Assembly: GCA_015143735.1 (NCBI GenBank)
Contig: VKHC01000280.1
Location: 1 to 13,873, forward strand
Reading direction: 5' to 3'
DNA: 13,873 nucleotides
Origin: Synura sp. LO234KE
Lineage: Eukaryota; Sar; Synurophyceae; Synurales; Mallomonadaceae
The translations under genes were made by a program, and so were the position numbers. Positions 7,800-13,873 of this stretch are shown piece by piece. A model generated the notes under the pieces. It worked only from the letters and a program-made list of their open reading frames with translations. It did not search any database and was not told where the DNA came from. The first letter of the stretch is position 1, and the number at the start of each line of letters is the position of its first letter.

Positions 7800-8321
7800 T
7801 TGAAATACCTTGTAAATTCCGTTCACAGCGACATAGACACCGGTTTACTGTACCGTGTCATTGATATTTCTGAGGATAGACAAAGAAGATTGGCCATGTG
7901 TATATGTGCACTTATTTTACCTGACGGCAATCTATCTACTGTATCTATTGATGAAGTCTGTGTGACTGATATTCTTAACTATGAGAGGATTGATAATAAA
8001 GATTACGCGTTGAACGCAAGAGCGTGTTGCGTGATTGATAGTGAGGTATTGGAAGATTGTGATCAATCGTTGACGAACGAGATGATTAACATTCTTAAAG
8101 GCACTTATGATTTGACCGATGATTGTCTAACTCATTTTTGTCTTCTAGTTGGGGAGAGCGTCACGGACATAGCATTGCCTAAGACACACAAGCAAGCTAT
8201 GCTATCACCTGAGGCTGAGGAGTGAAGAAAAGCAGAAGAGGAAGAGCTAAGATGTATGAGGGTATATAAAGTCTTGAAACCGAGCAAATTGCTTGGTGGT
8301 GTGGTCCCGCTAACAAAAAAA
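7800..8321 (+). pseudogene. pol: Segment leading into reverse transcriptase
   Basis: A 141-codon open stretch in frame 3, ending at a TGA at 8223, and continuing in the same frame to the A-run at 8315-8321. Its end, PKTHKQAMLSPEAEE then KAEEEEL, is the well-known copia lead-in (P-x-x-x-x-A-x-x-S-x-x-x-x-x-W-x-x-A-x-x-E-x-x-x-L), in which the TGA stands exactly where a Trp (TGG) is expected. Upstream, TGLLYRVIDISEDRQRR and CICALILPDGNLSTVSIDEV look like alternating beta strands of a small globular domain that I cannot name. The frame is lost in a run of seven A, right before the WVY strand of RT. Confidence 0.75.
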
Positions 8322-8322
8322 G

Positions 8323-8877
8323 TGGGTGTATATTATCAAGGGAGATGGGAAGGGTAGCATTCTGAAATGTGAGGCGCGTCTGGTTGTTAGAGGCTATATG
8401 CAAGTAATGGGTATCGACTACGATGAGACGTTCAGTCCTGTAACAAGATTGGAAACGGTTAGACTGGTACTTGCTATTGCAGCACAACTGTGTTTGAAAA
8501 TTCATCAAATGGATGTCGAGACAGCATTCTTGAACGCTGACCTCGAAGAGACCGAGTTCATTTGGCCAGCAGATGCTGTGACAGTTAAAGAAGGGTTTGA
8601 GGTATTTCAATTGAAGAAAGCCTTATATGGTCTGAAACGAGCGCCACGGGCTTGGTACAAGAACATCGACTTGAAGTTACGACAGATGGGTTTCAAACCG
8701 ATGGTAAATGAGTCATGTTTGTACTTCAGATGTTTCAGAGGTTCCTTCAATGTGAAAGCCCTTTATGTTAATGACCTGATTATATATGGAGTAACGAAGG
8801 CAATAGATGATGTGAAACGTTACCTATGTAACAAGTATAAGTTGAAAGATCTTGGTGTTCTTCATTGTATACTATAG
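8323..8877 (+). pseudogene. pol: Copia reverse transcriptase, fingers and palm (RVT_2)
   Basis: The open frame reads, in order, WVYIIKGDGKG, the conserved CEARLVVRGYMQ, DYDETFSPVTRLETVR, IHQMDVETAFLNADLEE with the first catalytic Asp at 8512-8514, and LKKALYGLKRAPRAWY. The palm motif expected to be YVDD reads YVND (Asn at 8770-8772, Asp at 8773-8775); loss of the first Asp would abolish metal-dependent polymerisation. An A-run shifts the frame at the start and a TAG at 8875 ends it, with the next part continuing in frame 3. This is the domain that copied the element's RNA into cDNA in virus-like particles. Confidence 0.95.
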
Positions 8878-9404
8878 GGTGTGAAGTACTGTATGGCGAT
8901 GCCGCTGGTGCATATTCTATTAATCAGACGAAGTATGTTAAGGATGTGTGTACTAAGTTCCTACCGAAAGGTTGCATTGCAGTAAAAACTCCTCTGAATG
9001 ATGTTACCCTATGCAATGATATGTGCCCGAAGTCGAAAAGTGATATTGCCTTGATGAAGGATGTACCTAATAAAGCTGCAATTGGATGTCTATTGTGCCT
9101 AGTAGCGGGCGCTCGTATGGATATTGCATACGCTGTACAGAAATGTGCGAGATACAGTGTAAACCCAGGGCCGTTACATTGGGAGGCCGTGCTGAGAATC
9201 ATGAAATACCTACAGGGTACAGCTGGATATGGTATCATATACAGGAGAGAACTGAATTCGTCCTCACGAATGAACAATTGGGTGATCGAGCAATCTCTAG
9301 TATCTCACCCTGACACGAAGTTCTCTGCGGCCTGTGATTCCTTAAACCCGTACGCATATCTTGATGCTGATCATGGTCGTAATATAGGCACTAGAAGGAG
9401 GTAG
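8865..9404 (+). pseudogene. pol: RT thumb/connection and start of RNase H
   Basis: Frame 3 picks up the RT after a small indel near 8870. It shows the copia thumb order: INQTKYVKDVCTKF, KTPLND, KAAIGCLLCLVAGARMDIAY, CARYSVNPGPLHWEAVLRI and MKYLQGTAGYGIIY, close to the usual Y-x-x-x-V-G-S-L-x-Y, R-P-D-I, H-W-x-A-x-x-R and L-x-G-T strings. RNase H starts at YLDADHGRNIGTRR, whose Asp is the first catalytic acid. A TAG at 9402 replaces the Ser codon of the usual RRS-x-x-Y motif. The same stop is present in the downstream duplicate. Confidence 0.93.
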
Positions 9405-9536
9405 GTGACAGCTTACATTTTCTACCTTGGAAATGCACCTGTCAGCTGGAATTCAAAGCTGCAGCAGTATGTTGCAACCTCAAGTATGCAATCGGAATAT
9501 ATGGCCTTGTATGCAGCATGTATGCTGTCACTATGG
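9302..9536 (+). repeat. Tandem duplication, copy 1 (RNase H)
   Basis: This 235-base unit starts at atctcaccctgacac and ends at ctgtcactatgg. It is repeated directly from 9537 with about a dozen substitutions and two 3-base indels (an extra agg at the TAG in this copy, and a gtg gain in copy 2). Copy 1 ends in ctatgg, which matches the expected unduplicated reading toward atgatt. This and the shared stop suggest duplication after the gene had already died. Confidence 0.93.
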
Positions 9537-9772
9537 ATCTCACCCTGACACAAAGTTCTCTGCGGCCTGTGATTCCTTAAACCCGTTTGCATATGTTGAT
9601 GCTGATCATTGTCGTAATATGGACACTAGAAGGTAGGTGACAGCTTACATTTTCCATCTTGGAAATGCACCTGTCAGCTGGAAATCAAAGCTGGTGCAGC
9701 AGTGTGTTGCAACCTCAAGTATGCAATCGGAATATATGGCCTTGTATGCAGCGTGTCTGCTGTCACTATGCA
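9405..9772 (+). pseudogene. pol: Duplicated RNase H catalytic block
   Basis: Copy 1 continues after its TAG in frame 3 with YIFYLGNAPVSWNSKLQQ and ATSSMQSEYMALYAA, matching the copia G-x-P-x-S-W-x-S-K and SS-x-x-x-EY-x-A motifs (the Glu is the second catalytic acid). Copy 2 repeats everything in frame 1, from FAYVDADHCRNMDTRR through a TAG at 9634 to the same motifs. A protein read through would thus hold two incomplete RNase H cores in series, not a working enzyme. The ancestral element had a single block. Confidence 0.9.
9537..9770 (+). repeat. Tandem duplication, copy 2 (RNase H)
   Basis: Second copy of the 235-base unit, again encoding the RNase H block from SHPDTKFSAACDSLNP to LSL. It carries the same TAG before VTAYIF. 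At its end a 4-base gain (catg in ctatgcatggatgatt) moves the frame from 1 to 2, compared with ctatgg at the end of copy 1. Confidence 0.93.
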
Positions 9773-10072
9773 TGGATGATTACGATCTTAAGAGGGCTCG
9801 GGTACAACAAGTTAGCCCCTATAACTCTATTGGATAACAACCAATCGTGTATTGAGTGTTCAAAGAATAACACTGCTCATGATCGTACCAGACATATTGA
9901 AATCAAATATCATCTGGTGAGGGAACAGATCCAACAAGAGAACAATTTGGTAATAAAGGTACAGACCAAAGAAAACATAACGGTCCTTCTAACCAAACCG
10001 TTATGTGGTGATGCGCTTTGGCAACATATGACTGGGTGCTTTGTTCTTATCCATGCTGATATCGAGTTCTAA
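9773..10072 (+). pseudogene. pol: RNase H C-terminal part and end of Pol
   Basis: Frame 2 reads WMITILRGLGYNKLAP, LLDNNQSCIECSKNN (third catalytic Asp), HDRTRHIEIKYHLVREQI and TKENITVLLTKPLCGDALWQ, the standard end of a copia Pol, including the L-[TA]-K-x-L-x-x-x-x-[FW] signature. It stops with a natural-looking TAA at 10070-10072, some 15 codons after TKPL-x-x-x-x-W. This is the best-preserved part of the element, with no internal stop. Confidence 0.93.
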
Positions 10073-10488
10073 GATCCCGAGGAATAACGGTTACGTATAC
10101 GACTCTGTTTTTGGAGATTTCATTTGTTCGAACGAAAGCCTGTCCTGTTTTTGGAACGTTCACGTTTGTTTAGAGACTATTTGTAACTTCAGCACAATCT
10201 GCTTCACCGTCAGTGTTTGGAGTGGCTATCCAACAGAATTCACTCGTCCCAGAGAGATGTTTCCTGGACATACTCCTGTGCTGTTACAATAGTTCACTCG
10301 TTTATTTATCCCTGTATGACGGAGGACAAGCTATAGTGAGCTCTCATTGGGCAACTGATACGAACAGACACAGTAATGTGATGTCTTGCGACATGGCCTT
10401 GGCGGAATCCTAGCGACGTGTCAATAGATCACTGATAGCGAATGAAGTTTTTGAGCTACGTGCGAGATAAACAAGATCAAGCCTAGCT
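10073..10488 (+). other. Non-coding tail after Pol
   Basis: No protein-like signal continues past the Pol stop. The two overlapping frames at 10041-10292 and 10213-10413 lack motifs, start in Pol or at arbitrary codons, and look like chance. ttcactcgt occurs twice, at 10239 and 10293. I see no Env-like gene. This is most simply the 3' untranslated internal region before the polypurine tract. Confidence 0.45.
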
Positions 10489-10495
10489 AAAGGGG
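10489..10495 (+). promoter_or_regulatory. Candidate polypurine tract before 3' LTR
   Basis: The bases aaagggg are followed at once by tgatg. LTR retrotransposons prime plus-strand DNA from a purine run directly beside the TG that opens the 3' LTR, and this lies about 420 bases past the Pol stop. The run is short and the matching 5' LTR is outside the window, so this is a guess about the boundary. Confidence 0.35.
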
Positions 10496-11182
10496 TGATG
10501 TCCAAGACTCTTGGTGCACTATCGGAGAGAGTTTCTATTAACTCTAATTACCAAAGTATATTCTAGCCTTGCTCTTGTTGCTACTGCTTCTTCAGATGTT
10601 AGATCGGAGGACATAGGAAGATGAAGAACGTTTAATTAGTTACGGGAGGACAAATATGAACGTCTATGATGAATAACAACGGTTTGTGAGTTTATTCATC
10701 ATGATCTAACAGGAAGCAAGTTAATATGATAACAAAGCAATGAAAGATATATGTATATTCGTGAATAATGTTCATTTGCGCATTTAACCATTGAGGATAT
10801 GATTGGTATGATCATTGTGCTTAAATTTTGAAGGTCGGTTCATCTAAGTTGGTCTGACTACGCACGATATCTTTTGATATAATAAATTAAGTTAAGGCTA
10901 CGAACTCGTTTGATTAAATCAAGACTTACTTCTTGTGAACCAAGCTAATTCCAAACAGGGAAACGATAACTGCTTTATTTCAACACTACAGCATTCAAGC
11001 AATAAACTTGGAATCGCCTAATCTTCTCCCCGAGGTTAACATTGAAATTGCTTGTTCAGCGATATTGTCATGACTAATTTTAAAGCTGTACATGGCGCAT
11101 TTTTTGTTCATTGGGATGGCCACCTTCTGCTTAGAGGCTAAATATTGGGGAGAGCAAGAGGCACGCTACATTAGAAAATGCA
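10496..11182 (+). other. Candidate 3' LTR and flank, no gene seen
   Basis: Starts with TG after the purine run. It is AT-leaning and has no open frame of note. AATAAA occurs at 10881 and 11001, either of which could serve polyadenylation. I could not find a convincing CA end or a target-site duplication, because the 5' LTR is not available for comparison. It may be LTR for several hundred bases and then host sequence. Confidence 0.3.
10666..10702. repeat. 11-bp perfect inverted repeat (hairpin)
   Basis: atgatgaataa at 10666-10676 is the exact reverse complement of ttattcatcat at 10692-10702, with 15 bases between. It could form a stem-loop in RNA. AT-rich stems of this size can occur by chance, so no function is assigned. 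Confidence 0.7.
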
Positions 11183-11485
11183 ATGGGGGACTCCTCTGCC
11201 ACTGCTCATCAGTCCTCTAATCAAGTTGTGGTTGGTGAACGCCTATTGTTCTCAAGGCTTTTTGGAGTGATGGTTCGCCGTCGCGATGAGGATACAATCA
11301 CCATCAGGAACTACCTCTATAACAAACTAACTTAGCTTCTCGTATGAAAACGCGGAAGTATATCAGGCTTCTGAAATTCCTCCCTGATCCGATGCGAGAA
11401 AAGTTGATGACAGGGATCGTTTTCTTACGACAAGGTCTTGATCCTGCTGTCTTACCACGACCAGTACCACGACCAGTTTATTTAG
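11183..11485 (+). pseudogene. Possible gene relic or 5' exons, unrecognised
   Basis: ATG at 11183 opens 50 codons (MGDSSATAHQSS, GERLLFSRLFGVMVRRRDED) to a TAG at 11333. A second protein-like stretch in another frame runs from about 11323, with an ATG at 11344, to 11485 (RLLKFLPDPMREKLMTGIVF, then PRPVPRPVYLG). The two could be one coding sequence with a frameshift near 11320-11335, or two exons. The second ends at tttag followed by gtgagc, a good splice-donor context. No domain recognised. It could equally be chance open sequence near the element. Confidence 0.35.
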
Positions 11486-11636
11486 GTGAGCACAACCAAC
11501 ATTCGAATTGTATATAACAGCTAGTACATATTGATTGTGTAGAGTAGAAAGTAAGTTGCCTGTTACATGCCAGTGGATATATGATGAATTATGTCCTTTC
11601 TTTTACAATATTTGCTATCTTATAAAATATTTTTAG
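11486..11636 (+). other. Possible spliceosomal intron
   Basis: Begins gtgagc and ends with a T/A-rich tract and ttttag. Joining 11485 to 11637 keeps the frame open for 15 more codons (GLRCRQGSEENDEQ) to a TAG. The intron contains stops in the frame of the upstream exon (a TAA at about 11515), so unspliced reading would end. Predicted by eye only. Confidence 0.35.
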
Positions 11637-11732
11637 GTCTTAGATGCCGCCAGGGAAGCGAGGAGAATGATGAGCAATAGATGATTAAATGCAAATATCA
11701 AACTATTGTGGAAGCCACTTCCATACTTCTTC
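11637..11732 (+). pseudogene. Possible internal exon remnant
   Basis: Continues the spliced frame as RCRQGSEENDEQ, a TAG, then MIKCKYQTIVEATSILL in the same frame. A gtatgt at 11733 could be a splice donor, with the next acceptor ttttag at 11919-11924; the simple join of these does not keep frame, so either the sites are wrong or the gene is broken. Confidence 0.25.
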
Positions 11733-11924
11733 GTATGTTGAACTATGAAGACGAGGGAAACAATAAAAATAATAATCACTTTTCCAGATACAGACTGTAT
11801 TCGCCTAACAACTGCTGCAAACGAGGCTATTATTTTAGGATGCTTGTTCGAAATTTCTAGGTACCTAAAAAAAGTTATTAATAATTTATGCTTAGAATAT
11901 ATTTAGAGGAAACCGAGATTTTAG

Positions 11925-12186
11925 GACATGTGAAGCTTTTCGTGCGGCTGCAACCGCTAAGGAGTACGTCAAGACATCGAGAAACTCTATGACCGAAAAC
12001 GACTTTATTTACTTCAGAGATCAGAGAAAAGTTATGTTTGAACAATGGGGCATAGTTGGATCCAAATGTCGTAGAGCTCTAGATATGGAGGAAAGGTTTT
12101 CCCGTTTTGGAGAAATCGGTGCGCATAAAGCAAGAAATGAAGAACCCGGTCTGACAATAGACGGCGAGCTTGATGAAGAAGAATAA
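11925..12186 (+). pseudogene. Possible 3' exon, acidic C-terminal tail
   Basis: After ttttag at 11919-11924 the frame opens with CEAFRAAATAKEYVKTSRNS and remains open to a TAA at 12184, about 86 codons; an ATG at 11989 lies within it. Features: YFRDQRKVMFEQWG, a charged stretch (RRALDMEERFSRFGE) and an acidic end (DGELDEEE). The composition looks like true protein, and the upstream acceptor fits a terminal exon of the gene traced from 11183. I do not recognise the product. Confidence 0.4.
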
Positions 12187-13392
12187 TCTTGGAATTCGGA
12201 AGAGTACGGAATGGTGAAAAGAGAAATTGGATTGATTAGCAGTAACCCAACCGATTTCTAGTAGAAATTAGGAAATATTGCCCTACCTGAAAATACATGA
12301 ATTAGTTCAAATAATTTATTCCGTTATGATCCGCTAGAAGTTCTTTAAGGTAGATGTAAGGAATCAATCGCTATCCTTAGAGACTAGCAATATATTTGCG
12401 AATCCTTAGGAAAAGTCAACACTCGCTAATTAAAATCTACCAGCAGGCGCCAAAAGGATTTCCCACATGAAATAATTTTAGATGTATCAGGTAATTAAAA
12501 AATCTAAATACTCCATCTACTTAAATCTAATTTTGCCTTCCACTTGATTTAGGACCAATATCTAGCAATTACTACTAAAATCTCATCGGCGTACATACAC
12601 CTCCTACATATATCTCGAAAAGATACCTCGTGCATACAACTTATTTTCGTTTCCATATATATTTTATGTCTTCATCTTTTTCTTGAAAATAAGTTTATAT
12701 TAAGGTGGACCACAAACACCATAATGCCAGATTCAAGTGGTGGTCCAGATTTATCTTTATCTGGGTTTCTTCCATGGCTTTTTGTGGTTTTAATCACACT
12801 ACATAGGAATATTTTTTTAGATTTTGATGGACGATTTTGGTGCACAGATGTAAAGCTTCTCCCGATATAGCTGCGGTTTTAGTGGTAGACTTGTTTGGAT
12901 GGTACAATAGTCGTTACCACTACTATAGCATGGGGCGGTTTTTATCCACTGATGCTGCGATAGAGGGTGGTTCTTGTGACGTCGTCCTAATCCGTGTGAG
13001 TTTTATTAACTTCATGCCTGTGTCATGTCAGCCTATATAAATATAAGATTTTCGGAATTAGCGCGGAGCTTCAGTCGTAATACAAGAATTCTTGTTGGAT
13101 TTTCGGCTCCTACGACCTAGTTCTCGGAAATGTATTTGCAACCTGATATAGACGCTTTAGGTGCATAGACCTGGAGTTATGTACTCGATCACGGGACCGG
13201 CCATACAGAGGGAATGGTTCTTCATTTGCTGGGGGAGTGGGTTTTATCGAATTTTGACTTTCATCATTTACCTGTAACCATAAAATATTTCGTATTATGC
13301 GATTAAATTAAAAGCTAAGAATAATTTTCAGCGATCCCATGAAAGCAAAAAACCAGTTATGACCGTAGAAATGGATCAAGCAAATATTCCTA
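12187..13392. other. Intergenic, no supported gene
   Basis: AT-leaning sequence with frequent stops in all frames. The frame at 12837-13040 begins at a TTG, has no motif or codon pattern I trust, and is left out. tggaccac (12706-12713) and gtggtcca (12740-12747) form a weak inverted repeat. A TATA-like tatataaata at 13034 has no supported plus-strand gene downstream. No tRNA, rRNA or second transposon seen. Confidence 0.6.
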
Positions 13393-13873
13393 TCACACTA
13401 AATCAACATCTGGATCAAACTCCAAAGATTCTTCTGGAAAGGAGCATTTTCCAGAGGATAACATTAGGTAATATTCTCGATGAATATCAGCCCAATTCGT
13501 CGGTAGGTGCCCTGTTGTAATCAAATTATTATATAATTTCACAACTTTTGACGCTTGGTGTATATAATATTTTGGTATGAAAATTATGTGTTTCATTACA
13601 TTTGCAACTTTTTCTTTATCTCCATCAAATTCAGCCACTAACGCTGAACAAAAATTTCTGATATCCTTCTTCGAGCACATATAATTTCCATCCAAATTTA
13701 TGTAGTTAACTTTAGCGTCGCTTATCCAACGAATAATCTCAGCGGCGATATTCGGAGTCAATGCGTTGAATGACAGGTCTAATGTCATTATAACACGACC
13801 ATGGAGAAAATCCATCAAATAATTCGTGACTTCTTTGAAAGCGCCGTCAGACAATCCAGTCGATTTCAGCGAA
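13393..13873 (-). CDS. Leucine-rich-repeat protein, C-terminal part
   Basis: Minus-strand frame open from the right edge to a TGA at 13395-13393, 159 codons visible; the TTG at 13854 is not a necessary start, since six more codons upstream stay open (SLKSTG). Two successive repeats follow the ribonuclease-inhibitor-type LRR pattern: LKSTGLSDGAFKEVTNYL then VIMTLDLSFNALTPNIAAEI and VNYINLDGNYMCSKKDI, with the L-x-L-x-x-N consensus at LDLSFN and INLDGN. The C-terminal 80 residues are a helical non-LRR tail with Lys, Tyr and His (FIPKYYIHQASKVVKLYN) and an acidic end. LRR proteins mediate protein-protein contacts; the partner is unknown. The N-terminal part lies outside the window. No signal peptide can be judged. 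Confidence 0.7.
   Translation of the reverse strand, partial: SLKSTGLSDGAFKEVTNYLMDFLHGRVIMTLDLSFNALTPNIAAEIIRWISDAKVNYINLDGNYMCSKKDIRNFCSALVAEFDGDKEKVANVMKHIIFIPKYYIHQASKVVKLYNNLITTGHLPTNWADIHREYYLMLSSGKCSFPEESLEFDPDVDLV

Larger units (their letters stand above)
1..10495 (+). mobile_element. Decayed Ty1/copia-type LTR retrotransposon, 5' end outside window
   Basis: All coding traces from the left edge to 10072 lie on the plus strand and read, in order, a long Gag-like region, a DSG aspartic protease, an HHCC zinc finger with DD35E integrase, reverse transcriptase and RNase H. Integrase ahead of RT is the Ty1/copia order (in Ty3/gypsy integrase follows RNase H). The element is broken by at least eighteen in-frame stops, about seventeen frame changes, a 235-bp internal duplication and a YVDD to YVND change in the RT. 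Pol ends at 10072 and a candidate polypurine tract ends at 10495. The 5' LTR, primer-binding site and start of Gag are not in the window. Internal length exceeds 10 kb, well above the usual 4-6 kb. The family assignment is firm; the right boundary is inference. Confidence 0.93.

Noticed and set aside
1-10072. Stop-codon reassignment to explain the many in-frame stops
   Set aside because: TAA, TAG and TGA all interrupt the frame and there are about as many frame changes as stops, so ordinary decay explains it better than a variant code.
1-10072. RIP or other directed C-to-T / G-to-A mutation
   Set aside because: A few lesions are G-to-A (YVDD to YVND, TGG to TGA at 8223), but others are C-to-A (expected TCG to TAG in RNase H) or indels. 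No consistent bias can be shown by eye.
10041-10413. Env-like gene after pol
   Set aside because: Two short overlapping frames with no signal peptide, membrane span or motif, in non-coding-looking sequence.
12837-13040. 67-codon plus-strand frame
   Set aside because: Starts at TTG, no motif, no promoter or splice context that holds together.

Overview
This is eukaryotic DNA: an old Ty1/copia-type LTR retrotransposon fills the left three quarters, and the right quarter is AT-leaning, poorly coding host sequence with possible spliceosomal introns and the 3' end of a leucine-rich-repeat gene on the minus strand. Nothing in the window fixes the lineage. A protist, oomycete or fungus with short introns would fit, but I cannot name it.

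Element, 1 to about 10495 (plus strand, left end outside the window). In order: a very long region upstream of the protease (1-4664); aspartic protease with a DSG motif (about 4750); integrase zinc finger and DD35E core (5157-5933); integrase tail (to 6243); an unusually long linker with two tandem-repeat arrays (6244-8220); reverse transcriptase (8323-8877 and on); RNase H with an internal 235-bp tandem duplication (9302-9770); and the end of pol at 10072. The order protease-integrase-RT-RNase H is diagnostic of Ty1/copia. At least eighteen in-frame stops of all three types and roughly seventeen frame changes break the reading frame, and the RT YVDD motif reads YVND, so the copy is dead. No 5' LTR or primer-binding site is in view. 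A candidate polypurine tract (10489-10495) directly before a TG suggests where a 3' LTR might start.

Main observation: the pre-protease region encodes a 76-residue ubiquitin-like domain (705-932) that aligns to ubiquitin without a gap, has 20 identities by my count, and ends in LRGG followed by more protein. That is the arrangement expected if a host deubiquitinase cut the polyprotein, or if the Ubl were a removable module. The pre-protease region is at least 4.6 kb, several times a usual copia gag, and I see no CCHC knuckle in it. The integrase-RT linker is also expanded and repeat-rich. Together these suggest an unusual copia lineage.

Right flank, 10496-13873: candidate 3' LTR or flank with an 11-bp perfect hairpin; a weak intron-containing gene or gene relic (11183-12186); about 1.2 kb with no supported gene; and the C-terminal part of an LRR protein running off the right edge (minus strand).
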